From contig JAZKJV010003256.1 of assembly GCA_037367405.1 (NCBI GenBank), forward strand, positions 1,674,001 through 1,738,000: DNA of 64,000 nucleotides, written 5' to 3'. Under the pieces are notes generated by a model. It did no database searches. It saw nothing but the letters and a program-made list of their open reading frames with translations, and was not told the DNA's origin. Shown here piece after piece: positions 11,283 through 24,275 of this stretch (position 1 is its first letter; the number at the start of each line of letters is the position of its first letter). The position numbers were made by a program, and so were the translations under genes. This DNA is from Ottelia alismoides. Lineage: Eukaryota > Streptophyta > Magnoliopsida > Alismatales > Hydrocharitaceae.

Positions 11283-13161
11283 ACAAAGAGATATCCCAAT
11301 TTATTGGAGAATGAGAAGGGGTTTGAGAGGAATACAAGGAGTCTAGAGATCAGTTTGCAAGATATAAACCAGGTTCTAGGGAATCTCCTTGAATTGTTGG
11401 AAATGGTGACATCATGGAATTGATATGGGTATCGATGAGGTCTCGACTAATCCATCCATGAGACACCATCTGGGGAAGAAAGAGGAAGATCAAGGATGAA
11501 TCTAAAGATATAGTGATGAACGAGGAATAAAAGGAATGTAAAACAACAAAAGGCTCAAAATGAGCAGGGGTCAAAAAGGATGAAATAGATGAAAGGAAAT
11601 ATGGCGCAAGTGCGTGAGGCTGATCTTTGAACCTAATCTTGATCCGAACAAACACAATACAAGTGTGGGTTCACCAACTCAACACAAGTGAAGCTGTAAA
11701 GGATCAGATATTTATATATTTTCAATTTAATTATTGTTTCAGGCAATCTTGAACTTGTCCTTCAAGGCTATCCCTATAAGAGAGTGAGTACTGCCAGAAA
11801 AGTATCTCGTACTTTCCACCTCATTTATATCATGATTTGCTTTTTGAGGTCCTTGATATCGGTCCTGGGGGGCTACTCATCCAAAGAATAAGAGAGGAAG
11901 CTGATGGTAGCAAATCCAATACTTTGGACCAAGTTCACAAACATATAAGATCCTACTCGAATGCGGAACGATGAGACAAACACACTCGATGCTCAGTACT
12001 TCATATCAGGTCGGATGATCTACAGAAGGTGAAAACACTGTCATTGACAAGACCATACTCGCCCATGTATGATAGAGGCACATGTATTTCGTCAGTCCTA
12101 GATGATAATCGAGGCTGTCACATATCAGGAATTTGGCTCTACTCATTAAGGGTCGTGCCTTACTCGGTCTGAATGTACTTGAAAAGAATGAGGGCTTTAT
12201 GAACCCAATACAATGATGTCCATTACAGATTTTAATTAGGATCAAGGATTACTAAGCAGCCCATTGTTTTATTTTTTTTTATTTTCACTTTTTTGAGTAT
12301 TTTTCAAAATAATATGCCTAAAGATTTCTTTATATTTTCTTTAAATCCTAAGTGATGCAAAACTAAGGAGAAAATAAAAAAGCAGAAGTTGATACTAGGG
12401 TGGAAATCTCATCCTTTTATCAGAATGATGAATGCCTTGTAAGAAGACTCATAGTGCTTCCCAACGCTCTCCTTGCAGGATGCAAGACATCAATTTTAAA
12501 ATCTACACTATATGCAGTATGCAAGCGGTGAAATCACCCTAAGAAGGAATTGTTATTAGTGTGAAGCACATATTTAGATTGATCTAGGTTCAAACATGTC
12601 AGAGACTATAGGACCATGTAGATATTAGGGATTTGGACCTAAATTAACCGAACGAGGAAGTCCTAAAATGTAAGAGCTCATTCACATAAAACAAAGAAAA
12701 TAAAGGCAGAAAACTCATAACATAGAAATCAAATAAACACAAGTGCGAAAATAGGGAGAATAAAAATGTAGAAAGCAATGAAATAATGAAAAACTGTGGT
12801 GAGCCCCCAAGTGAATAATTACTAAGTAAAAGAGGTCCGATTAGCCAAATGTCCAAGGTACATGTATTATTACAATTTAATTATGCCCATAATAATATAT
12901 CTCTCACTCACAAAATAAAAACTAAGCTGACATGCTCTCTCTCTCATTCATGTTCTTTTCAATCATCCTATAAAGAAAAGGCTAACTTCCTCGTAGCTAG
13001 TGTCCACCAACCTCCTAAGAAGTCACCTTTGTCATGCAGACCCTCACAAGGAATTCAAAAAAGTAAAGTGATTAGAAGCAGATAAACAATTATTTGAATA
13101 AAACAGATAAAAGAAAGAAAAATAAAATGGCTAATATATGCAAAAATCTTATCCTACGTCG
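11283..13161 (-). mobile_element. Leader and start of the gag-like frame belonging to LTR E
   Basis: Reading leftward from the primer site at 13180, this is the 5' interior of an element whose 5' LTR is E. The block GGGTTCACCAACTCAACAC near 11665-11690 matches TTTACCAACTCAACATAG at 35330-35350 and a similar line near 19999 and 41430. The gag-like frame would start at 11469, where a pyrimidine tract ending in CCCCAG precedes ATG. It reads MVSHGWISRDLIDTHI and then decays to a stop at about 11350. The rest is AT-rich leader with no other recognisable gene. The frame is cut off by the LTR-like segment at 9622-11282. Confidence 0.55.
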
Positions 13162-13180
13162 CTCCCCAGAAACGACACCA
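13162..13180 (-). other. Primer-binding site of LTR E (tRNA-Asp type)
   Basis: On the minus strand it reads TGGTGTCGTTTCTGGGGAG. The usual tRNA-Asp complement is TGGCGCCGTTGCCGGGGA, so there are a few substitutions. Two bases separate it from the LTR end at 13183. Confidence 0.75.
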
Positions 13181-16100
13181 TTTGATAGATCGGATCAGAG
13201 AAGGGTGTCTAACGCCCGATCTTGGAGGGCCTACAATGTATGACAAGTCAAATTCGGAAATCACTACATCGACTGCTCCCACGGTACTCAGAACATCACT
13301 AATCAATCAAATCGACAATCAACCCACAATGTATGATAAATCAATAAAAATTGTGTGGGGTGAAATTTATTATACCCTGCAAATAAATGTGTATAGTAAA
13401 TAAGTGCAGGGCTCGAACCATTGAGAGCAAACAAAATGATAGGGGATTTATTGCCTATCAATAAAAATGAACAAAAAATATTTTTGTACTTTTCTACCTT
13501 TTGTTTTTTTGTGATTTTTAATTATATTTATTTTTTATGGAATTTTAAATTTTTTTCTATTTTTTGGTTTTTTTTCTTTTACATTTTTAGTTTTTTATTT
13601 ACTTTTTTGTTTTTGAAGATATAATGAGTATATATATATATCTATATAAACTAATATGTATACAACATATACTATATATGATATATGTATATATAAGAAA
13701 TTATAAAAAGCTAGAAAATACAAATAGGAAAAGTCATTTTTTATTTTTCAAATATTTAAATATAATTATATGTATTTATAAATTATAATTATTATTATAA
13801 GTATATATGTATATATAGTATAAATAGTCTATATAGGGTTTTATATTTGTAAACTTAACTAAATATACTTAAAATTTATAAGATAAAAATGTTTCTATGT
13901 TTTTAGAATTTTCTATATTTTTGTGATTTATATGTAATTTTTCTAATTTCTAGGTGTTTTTGAAGTCTGAAATATAACAAAATAGTGAATATAATAATAG
14001 GCTGGATTGTTTTGGTTCTAAAAATAAAAATAGTACAAAATTCCCTAAAACTATTTTTAATATATATATAATATAATATAAATAAAAATAACAATAGAAT
14101 TTTTTTTCAGATCTTATAGATTTTTTACAAACTTTTCTAGGGTTAGGATGGTTCTTCAATTTTTAGTGTTTTCCTTTTATATTTTTTTGGGATTTTTGGT
14201 CTGGAGTTAACATAGATAGTTATAGATGATATATATATATATATATGGAATTTTTAGATGAGGTTTTATACTTTTTTGTATTTTTAAAGTTATACAGGAA
14301 ATAAATAGCTCCCAAGCTATTTTAAACAAATGAAAAAATGCAAGTATAAAATATAAGCATGCATGAGCAATATTTGAAGCATTCATAATAATTTTCCTAG
14401 AATAAATGAGGCGGTATAGCTATTTAATAAAAATAAAAACACATAAATAAATGCAGAATTGATAGGGTTTTTATGCAATAAAAATAAAGTGTGAGGTGTC
14501 CTCTACAAAATATCCCAAAAGTTTAATCTTAATTACAAATTTCTAGGATTAAATATAAATAATGGAACCCAATAGGGCTTCTTGCAATTTTCCCACCTCA
14601 CATGGGCTGCCACATGAGGTGAGTTGGCATGGGACCTAGGTGCAATATTCAAAATGTTCATGGGGGTCTTGCAATTTTTACAACACATTTTATACTTAAA
14701 TTAATATTTACAGGACTAAAGAGAAAGTACAAAGTGGGGGTTTACTTATATATTTACCCTATTATGGCATGCTATCTTACGATGAAGGTGCTTCCATGTG
14801 GCATGATCGAGAAACGAGGGTGGCTTCATTTCACTACGGATCAGGCAGCTAGGATTAGAACTGGCGCTCGATCTCAATCTAACGGCTGGGGAGGTCGATG
14901 GAAGAACAAGGAAGGTCTTCCTTCTCGACCATTGATCGATCAGAATTCCTTGCTCCAGCCACAAATACCTTACCGATAGGTTCTGCACGTTCTTGAGAGA
15001 ACACTTCTTAAACAAGAGGATTCAGAGTGGTCTGTGCCCCATCAGAAGAGGCTTGTACTCGACATACTTGGAGCCTCTATTATGAACTCCAAAGTGTCTT
15101 CAGATGGGTCTTCAAGGTGTTACTACTTCATAAAAAGAAAGAGGGATCAAGGGGGACCTCCTTGACCCTGAATTGAATCTGGATGCATAGAGGAACGATA
15201 GGGCGATGGAGCTCCGATGACAGCGAGGGGGGAAATCTGATTCCCACTCAATCCTTGCAGGATCAAGGGGTAATGGGTTGAATAGGTGGAGCAGTGGATG
15301 GGGAGGAGATGAGGTGGAAATGGAGGGTCAATAATGGTCGGAGCACAATGCACTTGGGGCTAGAGCCTAGTGTTCCAATGATTTTAAATCTTAAAATCAA
15401 ACACAATTAAAGGCTAATAAATAAAACTAAAGCTACATATAAGCCATTGGGACGAAATACAATAAAAAGAACTATGGCAAGAAACTCATACCTGCTGAAG
15501 AATAGGAAGTCGAGGTCCTTCGTCAGAGGAGCTCCTTCGAGGGGGATCACCACCTCTTCCACCTCGCTTCATTGCAGATCGCCTGGGGAGGAAGCTGTCA
15601 CCCTCTTGACCTAGTAGTGCAATGATATGAGGGTTTCAGTGGCTAAGAGGGGTCAAAATTAGAAAGGGAGCTCAAAGGGTCTATTTATACATATGGTGGA
15701 AGAGGCTTATTGACCTAGGGTTTGTGATCGATTAGGGCTATATATAATGTATCCATCAATTAGGCAAGTATTATGGTAGATCAGAGATGAGTTTGCATGA
15801 AAATCATATGGAATGGAGTGATGGATCAAGCTCGAAAAAGGGGAGCAGATGACAGGTCACAGTCTCTGACAAGTCAGAGGCGCTAAGAGGGCCAGTTGAC
15901 CGAGGTTCAACAAAGCAAGGTCCCTGATTGATCCATGTGGAGCAATAAGGAAAATTATGGAATCAAATCCCTTATTAATAGGATATAAAATAATAAATGA
16001 TTGTATTAGCTTTTATCTGAAATATGAAAGATGAAAGATGTTTATTGTTTTTATAGTATTTTATCATGTTTTTTTTATTTTCTTCAAGTTAATTTATTAG

Positions 16101-16846
16101 ATGTTAATATTTACATGTATATATAGGTATATATGCCTGTATTTATTGCATTTTATTTTTACCTTATATTTAATATTTTATTAATATATACATGTATCTT
16201 ATATATTTATAATTTATTTAATTATACATGTACATAATTTTACTTTATTTTTCTTCTTTTTTATATACTTGAATAATCATGCATCTAAATTATATAGGTA
16301 TAGTTTACCTGTATATTTTATAACTTTATTTATTTTAGTGTATTTTTAATGATTTTATTTTAAGTTTATTATTGAAATGTGTTTTGCGTAATATTTACAA
16401 ATATATAAAAACATAAGATATGTAAAAATGTAAAGGATTAATATATTGAATATTATATATAAGTATATAGTACAATAGGGACACAACAGCCAACTTTTTC
16501 ATCTCAATTCCAAGTTAAATGAAACCACTTTCATTAAATAGATATTAAAATTATGAACAATAATGTGAGTTTGGTCACTTTTGAGTTTATATGTAGGAGA
16601 TACAGGTTCGTAAATTTTTTTACGGCTTTTTATTCTGTGTGTCCCAAGTACACTATGCTATATTTTTTAGTGAAATCAATTTTGTATTTTTTTGTATTTT
16701 TATGTATAACTTTCATGTTGACGATTTCTTTATTTGAGGTCTAAATAATAAGGACTAAATTAGGGCCCAAATTGGGTTTATTGATGAATAAAAATTAAGG
16801 TTTTAATAGTCTTTTCTATACAATTAAATTGTCCCTATCTCCCCTC

Positions 16847-19490
16847 TAAAGGATATTGCAAGATCCTTAAGCGCATCACAGAAGCGTGAGGATCGCATCA
16901 TATGCGATCCAGAGGACTAGTCACACTAGTTTCTCAAGGCAACTAAATTTTAAAAAAAAATCATGCGATGAAACCACATGATCCAAGAACACTTCTCGGA
17001 TCATTTCATCTAAACCAAAACAAGTACTAGGGTTACCTGTTGAAGCGTGGTTCTGATCGATTCTCTAAACAAAGAGACCTCCAGTCTCAAGTCCGGTCCG
17101 ACAGAGGAGACGCTTGCGAGCGTGTCGATGAAACACGTGCTTCTCGCAAATCCATGTTGATGATTCAAGCGACGAATCGCCTGATCTCATCACACGAGAT
17201 ACGACGTCTTCTTCACGAGCGAGGCATGCCAAAGGAGACGGAGATCCAACAGCAAATGATCCGGCAACATAACGATGATGCTGCGGTGATGGAGTCTCTC
17301 TCTAGGGCATCATGGTGGACGGCCACAAGAGAGAGAGAGAGGGAGAGATGGTGTGTAGAGAAAGAGAGAGAGAGCCTTATGTTCTCATTAGCACTTTGAA
17401 TAGCTAGGGGTGCCTTTCTATTTATGATATTTTGGGATCCATGGATCTCAATCTATGGATTGCAAATCCAATGGTTCACATTGATTTGTGTTTCTTTCAA
17501 TGGCCAAGATTTTGTTGTAAAAACACAACAATAACAACAATTAATTTAATTTAGATTAAATATAATTAATCCCAAATTAAATAAATCATACATGGAGATA
17601 CATGGAAGGAAGCTTGCCGCCTTCCATTAAGAGGGGGGACAACCACCCTTTCCTAATGGGAATAGGTGGCCGTCCACCCTCCCTACAAGGAAGGTGGCAA
17701 TCTCCATGTAATCCATGAGATTACATTATTCCATGGAAATCTCCAATATTTACAATAGCACTTGTTGTAAATTATTCAACAAAAATAATTCATAATTATT
17801 TTGTGAATATTTAAATCTTGCCATTGGAAAATTGTAAATCACATTCACAAGCAAAAATAAAATGTGCATTACATTTTCAATTAATTCCAATGTGAATCCA
17901 ATTCACATCATCATTTAATTAACAAATGTTAGTTACAAATTGCTCTCTCTTATATTTTATAAATCACATTTATAATATATATAATTAATATGGATAGTGC
18001 TATACACATTATTCATATCAATGATAATTAAATCACATTTAATCATCTTGGATCTCTATTCTCATGTGCCCAAATAATGTGAATCACATTCACATTATTT
18101 ACATATTTGATAATTAAATCACATTTAATTATCTAAGATAACTCTCCTTATAATATGAATCAAATTCATATTATTCATGATAATCAAATCTCATTTAATT
18201 ATCCATTTTTTTCAATGCTCGGATACTTATATCAACAATGAAATTATCCTGAACTCTTTCAAGGATAATGCACTTTCTCCGTGGATACTTGGAGATAAGG
18301 ACAGGGTGATTGTATTATTCCACGTATAGTGACTTGGATATTGAGATCACATCTCAAATACTGATCTTGCGGACCTCCCATAGATGCTTGATTAAATTCA
18401 GAATGCAAATCTAATCTTCTCATTGCATCTGAATCACATTCAGATCAATATCCAACATTTGGACCAAGATCAGATTACTTTTCTACTGAGAGGAGTCACT
18501 AAAATACAGACCCGTTTCATCACTCCGTATGAATTGAAGTGTCATGGTTATACAATCGTTTATGATCACACCACCCTTAGGTATTTCTAATACATGTACA
18601 TGTACATCTTGCATACTAGAAGACCCAAAATAAACACGAACTATAAGATCAATTTTACACTGTCTACTTCAGAGTTTTACCAACAAGTTTCTTATTAAAT
18701 CATTGGGAGTCGGTATCGATCATATGCTTTCCAAAAGCATATATCATACCCATGTGTTGATAATATACTTGTCCAAAAGCATATATCATACCTACAAATT
18801 TAGTCAAGCTTCCAAAGTGAGACGACTGTGCACGGAATTTGATTCTTCCCAATATCTCATGAGTGAGCTCATGTCTTCCGGTTCAGTAATGAACTTGTAT
18901 GATCCCTTTGAGAGATCATATTACTCATATTCCCTTGCATGCACACCAGCACGTCGATATATAGACCTTGGTTAGGTCATTCACCTATCGGTCTGCCAAA
19001 TGTACGTACTCAGACATATAGTAACACATCTGTTCCGATCAAAGGATGCATGCCTATATCGTGATAGCATACGTCATAGGACTTTGGTTATCTTGATCTC
19101 GTTAAGTCAACTCTTTGACCTAACTTATCTTAACACCTCTGAATCTCTATTCCTATGTAGAGGACCTGTATCAAGAGGTCAGTTAGATATCAGCTTATCG
19201 AGAAAGGATTACCATCTGCTTCTCAAGCTGGAGATCATCTCTTAGTAATCATTTGACGGTGCTTGATGAGTCTTCAATCTAACTCTTTAGATATTGATCC
19301 AAGCACCAACCTGTATGATTCAATAAATGAATCAACAGCTCTATGATCATTAAGATGGCCATGGTACATAACCATAATTGTACCGAGGGACCTATTATGC
19401 GAATTAGTTATTCTTCATTTCAGATCAGGAAATGATATTTGCAATAACATTTATTGCATAAAGGCTCACCGTGGGCTCGCATGTCCACCA
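16847..19490 (-). mobile_element. Solo LTR F1, probably Ty1/copia
   Basis: This 2.64-kb insertion sits in LTR E and is flanked by a 5-bp duplication, CCCTC, at 16842-16846 and 19491-19495. The ends are TAAAGG (TG in copy F2) and CCACCA. The unoccupied site can be read in LTR A at 30705-30720. No internal region accompanies it, so it is a solo LTR. Orientation is set by the TATA box and leader of copy F2 at 50453-52792, which read on the minus strand. It contains GA-rich tracts (17320-17375) and a palindrome cluster (17955-18205). Its long open frames (119, 90 and 81 codons) do not correspond to a known protein. The copia assignment is inferred from the 5-bp duplication and general layout only. 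Confidence 0.75.
17955..18205. repeat. Palindrome cluster with AATCACATT cores (copy F1)
   Basis: At least five imperfect palindromes are strung together, each built around AATCACATT or AATCAAATT: TATAAATCACATTTATA, GATAATTAAATCACATTTAA (extended), AATGTGAATCACATTCACAT, a second GATAATTAAATCACATTTAA and ATGAATCAAATTCAT. The same series is in F2 at 51529-51846. It lies upstream of the LTR promoter in the element's orientation. Confidence 0.8.
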
Positions 19491-19742
19491 CCCTCTACTT
19501 TATTCCTTGTCAAGCAAGTCATTAGGAAGACTGGGTCTCAAGGTCTAGGGCCACTCAGTGTCTTTGACACTCCCTTCTTTTTCTTTTCTTTTCCTTTATT
19601 CTTTTGTTTGTAATTAAATGTAGTATTTTATACACTATTCATTATCATTTATAATTTATACAATTTAATGTTGTATACATGCATTAAGCTAGGGATTTAA
19701 CTTCAAAATGAAAGAATAAAGGTGATGAAGTGGAGATTCATA

Positions 19743-21268
19743 AGTGGTGGAATGAGAGTGAAGTGGATGGTGGTTGGGGAAGAACCGACTAAAAGAAACG
19801 GTTCTCCTGACATGAGAACGAAGATGAAGATGGTAGGGATTCGATCATGTAGGTCAATCCACAGTTTGGATATCAATACCAATATTCCATCATCTTCGTA
19901 AAGGAAGGTGAATAATGATTCATGAATCCTGATATGCGGATGCAAGTGCATTGGACTTTGAATGTGCATATTTCAATACACAATGCAAAACCCCAATTCA
20001 CCAACTTTACATAGTAAGGGCCGTGAAAGTTCGATTGATTATTTTTTTCGTTTTAAATTGGTGATAAAATCAATCTTATAATTCATTACACACAGTGTGT
20101 CTCCCTGACACCAAGATATGGTTCTACTACCCCTCAATCAAAGGAGTGATCTGCATGGGTTGCCAGGTTATATCACACCCCTAAAGGAGATTGTAGACAT
20201 GCACACTAAAAATGTCAACTATGGTCAGAGTTGAGCGCTTGCAGCTCCTAAACTCATAAGATTCAGATTTTGAGACTTAGGGCGTAGATCTAGGGTTTTA
20301 GGTTCTAACCATACGGCTATGTCCTCACCCACTCAAAGTTTGGAGGTATGTACCTGTGCACAAAGATGTGGTTTCTCTCACAGAATCAATGATGTTCAAA
20401 TTTTATCCTATTTAAATTAATAAATAATTTTTAGTAGTCTCCTTATTTTAATTTGATTGTCACTTAAATTTGAGTGAAGAATGAAGTACATCTACACGAG
20501 TATTCTGATTTCTTTTAATTTCTAGATGAGTGAAATCCGAGGGAGAATCAAAAAAGTTGTGCAATGGGAAAAATGATGATGAATTAAAAATTAAAGATAC
20601 TTACAATGCTTCCCCGCAATCTTTGTGCATGATGCTAAATTGAATTTAAAGGTCCCTAATAAATATATCTAAGGCATGCACGGGAAATCGTACCAAGAAC
20701 AAGAATTTCTATTAGCGAGTGATAGAACATATTAATTTGGCTAAGTGAAAATTGATGTAGTGCATCTAATTAATGTAAGAGTGTGGACCTAATACTACAA
20801 GAACAAAAAAAGCCTAGTATCTCTGATAGTCACAGTGCAATCTTGGGACTATGTCAATCACTACAAATAATATGGCTCGATAAGCCCATCATCTAATCTG
20901 GGTAAAAATACGAGTCTTCAAATAAAGACCGCTGGAAATAGACAATTATTAAAAATTAATTACAAAAATAAATAAAATGCTCTACATGCCTCCTCAATGT
21001 GGTCAGTTCATAGAATCGCTCGCCTCCACTAGCTTCGAGTTTCATTGACTTCTGAGAAAGCCGCTCCAAGTCCACCGAGTGCCTCGCATAAAAAATAAGA
21101 GATAAAATATTATAGAGATATTTGAAAAAAATATATAAGAAATAAAATAAATAAAAATGTTGAAAAAATAAATGGAGAAATAGATATAAGAAAACCAATT
21201 TTCACTCTACTTGGGGATGGAAAACCTAAAATTTGAATTATTTTAAAACTAATCATCAACCTTATATC
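19743..21268 (-). mobile_element. Truncated 5' interior of the element with LTR C
   Basis: Leader and the first codons of the gag-like frame, homologous to 41180-42695. The shared blocks include AGAACGAAGATGAAGATGGT (19816 and 41249) and TTTACATAGT(A/G)AGGG. The gag-like start at about 19894 reads MEYWY and then meets a stop. Near 20990-21090 (minus strand) lies the leader's short basic frame. Everything downstream of codon about 50 is missing: the gag-like frame runs straight into the end of LTR E at 19742. Confidence 0.7.
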
Positions 21269-21287
21269 TCCCCGACAATGATGATAA
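21269..21287 (-). other. Decayed primer-binding site of LTR C
   Basis: On the minus strand it reads TATCATCATTGTCGGGGAG, a worn form of the tRNA-Asp complement. It is in the same position relative to the LTR end as the clearer site at 42696-42714. Confidence 0.65.
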
Positions 21288-21288
21288 T

Positions 21289-24275
21289 TGATGATTCTTT
21301 GAAATCACCCTTTTAATTTTGTCGTCTTAATTGTTGTAGTCTGGAAATCTAGGAATCGTCAATAATGACTATACCGAGAGAATAATTTGTAAAATTAATT
21401 CTCTATGTAGTCAAGTTATTTATTTTACTTGGGTAAATCACAAGGTTGAACTCATGGAGGTAATATGAGGGTTTAGAATTAATTTTTCAAATTTCTAGAA
21501 AATTTGGTTTTTAAAAAAGTGAATGTTTTTGGAGTTTTTTGCATTTTTAGATTCTTATGGGTTTTAGTTAAAAGGTGTAAATATTTTGAAGCGAAATATG
21601 ATGCATGGTTTTACAAATATTTTAACTTAAGAAAAAAAACGATATGCAATGTGAGAAATAAATAGATACAATATTTTATTATTTTTAGATGATGTAATGA
21701 TATTATGCAATGCTAGGTTCAAGTAAGCCAACCATGAGCCAAGCAAATTGTAATCAATTAAGGGCCAATCCAAGTAATGTGCAAATCCAAGTGATCAATT
21801 GCAAAAATTTATGTTCAATTAATGTTCATATATTTTCGAGATTAATGTCCCCAAATTTCACAATTTATTGATCAGTAAATATCAACAATAGAAAGCATAA
21901 GGGCTCAATAGATCAAATAAACTCCTCTATTAATTAATATTCCAACAGTATCTCTAAAGATAGACCACAATGTTATATGAGATATATGATCAAGTAAGTT
22001 TTAAAATGACAAAAAGATAATTAAAATCCGATGTATGGTTCACAAAATAAGAATACATGAATTCTAGGGACCAAACTGTAAAGAAAATAATTAAAATGTT
22101 CGTAATTTAGACCTTCTGGGGTACTCTGCAAATGTTCAAAGACCGTTGGTCCTCCTCATAATTTACTACGTGTGGGTGTATACATGTAGTTTCCTGGAAC
22201 TAGAAGGACTGGAGTGCAAATTTCCCAAATGCATGTGCGTACTGCACTTGATCCTGGGCTTCTTTGTGATTCTAAAAAGAGGCAGGGGCTAGACCACAAA
22301 TAATCCCACGCCACGTATGTGACTCATAAGGAGCCAAGGCTCAGGTGGTGGTTTAGTGGCCTCCCTCCTCATGGCAGCTTCTCCTTGGTTCGGTCCTACC
22401 CAAAGATGTATGCTCAGGCATGAACTAATCGTCTGCTCTGAGTGGATGGCAAAGATCGAATGACCATATTTTGGGCGTGGATCTACGACAAGGATGATCC
22501 ACATTCATGATCCTATGGCAGCTATAGAATCTGGACTTGGGAAGTTTTTCTTGGAGTTTTCTTCCAATCGAGGGTAAGCTTCTTCAGGTTCCTTTTGATT
22601 TCTATGCTGCTCCTCCATGGCCAACACATGGTCAAAAGTCATCGAAGGTGGATCCCGTGCATGAGGCGTGACCTGTAAGAGGGATGGGTAAACCTCGAGA
22701 GAAAGGCTCGGCTTGAACATGAAGTGCATGACGATTAAGATAGGGGCAGAGCTCCGGTCGTGGGGATGGAGGAAGAAGAACAAAGACGATGAAAGGAGAG
22801 GATGAGAGGAATAAGGCAGGGTCATGTAGGTGATGGTGCAAAATTGATTAGAGAAGTGATTTGAAGAAGATAGAAATGGGGATAGAGGAAGTACATAACA
22901 TAGAAAGAGAAGAGAAGGAATGAGAAGGATAATCATTGTAGATCACCTGGGGTTGTAGGAATGATCCCTCACTCCGATAATCGCTCAAGCTTCAAGGCAA
23001 AGAAAGCGAACTGAATTGTCTTGTTAACCATATCTACACGAGAGATCAACCTCCCGTGGATCATGCCCAAGGGAGAAATTAGCCAGAGGAGATTAACTCG
23101 TTGTCACCTAACCGATCCCTTGGCCCTTTCTCTCTTCTCTTGATGGAAGATGGCGGCAGATAATTTGGAAGGTTGTAGGTGATGGCTTAAATAGTGGAGG
23201 AAGAATGATGTGAGGAGTAGGAATAGGGATTCAGTTGATGGGGTAAGGTTGGTTGCGGACGAAGGGATAATGGCATCGTCGACGATAATGATGGGTTTGG
23301 GTGGTTAGGGTTTCAAGACTGTACTTTGACCAAAGTAAAAATAAAGAAAAAATACATAAAAAATACTGAATGGTTGTGATCTACGATGTACATGAAGGAC
23401 CCAAATGTCAATGGTCCATGAAATGAAACATATATTTTTTTGGTGATATTTTACGAAAATAAAATCTCAAAATTTTAGCTTTATGATTTTTATTTGATTT
23501 TATGTCAATGAATAAATGCTTGAAAAAGTCCATTAAGATGTGAAATAATGCAATGGTCACAAATACATTTTTTTTTTAATTTTTGGGAATTGATTTAATG
23601 TCACAATAAATTAGGGAAGTGAATATATATAGGTGGAATAGGTCAATAAGCTCAAGTCAGAACTCATATTTTTAAATTATTTTTCTGATTTTTGGATTTT
23701 GATTTCTTTGTCATTAGTTAAAATAATGAATAAAATAAGTAAATGAAAAAGAAAATAATAAAAAAGAGTGAAATATGCACATGAAATGATGGTCAAAATC
23801 AACAAAAATATACAATGGCTAGTTAGATCCCAAAATCCAATTTTCACAACTGGACTCCGATTCCTTTGAATTTGGTCTTAATTTGTAGATATCCAAACGT
23901 ACCTGAATTCAAAAGTGAGTAAAGTATATCTGGAAAGTGTATGAGTGAGATATCGATGTTTGCACCTTTTTGTCTTCAAATTAGGGTTTGGGATTATTTC
24001 AAATATATACAAGTTAGTATTATTTTTTAAGATTTTTCACTGATTAAGGTTAGTGATATGTACACTATGGATTAGTTTCATGTCAATTGGAGTTAGCATG
24101 CATAACTAAAAATGTATCAAATTTGGTAAAAATATGCAGATGAATATGAATGTAGAAGTAATTGCTAATTTATGCAAATTATTTACAAGTGCATGAATGT
24201 TAATTTTATGATATTAATGGATGAATGAACCTAATTTTTTGGGATGAAGCTTTAGTGATGAATCACAAATTCATA
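21289..24275 (-). mobile_element. LTR C (short subtype)
   Basis: A 3.0-kb LTR bounded by a primer site on the left and a polypurine tract on the right (CCCCCTATAC at 24279). It is a close relative of LTR D (42717-46326), aligned along its whole length, for example at the U5 block near 21300-21450 and the TTAGTGATATGTACAC block near 24051-24066. A GC-rich core spans about 22130-23310; the 143-codon frame at 22505-22936 lies there and is not recognised as a gene. Because both a primer site and a polypurine tract touch it, it is shared by two head-to-tail element segments. Confidence 0.75.

Larger units (their letters stand above)
13183..19742 (-). mobile_element. LTR E, interrupted by solo LTR F1
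   Basis: The LTR is bounded by a primer site on the left and ends at GATTCATA (TA for CA) on the right. Removing the nested insertion and one copy of its target duplication leaves about 3.9 kb, the same as LTRs A, B and H. Homology to A and B is clear at the GCTAGGGATTTAA block near 19688-19700 and the ACATGAGGTGAGTTGGCA block near 14610-14630. The U5 motif GGTTCGAGCCCTGCAC (minus strand) is at about 13405-13420. A GC-rich core lies at about 14780-15640, and the arms hold long AT-rich runs, including an (AT)n tract at about 14228-14246. Confidence 0.8.

Noticed and set aside
14228..14246. (AT)n, (GT)n and GA microsatellites at 14228, 51153, 53431 and 17320
   Set aside because: Ordinary simple repeats of plant intergenic DNA; not listed separately.
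17040..17399. 119-codon basic frame with RERERER in solo LTR F1
   Set aside because: It is the antisense of the CT-repeat leader of family F; the counterpart in F2 (50760-50990) is shifted.
22505..22936. 143-codon frame in the core of LTR C
   Set aside because: LTR D's counterpart (44057-44329) is shifted and shortened, so the frame is not maintained. No domain recognised.
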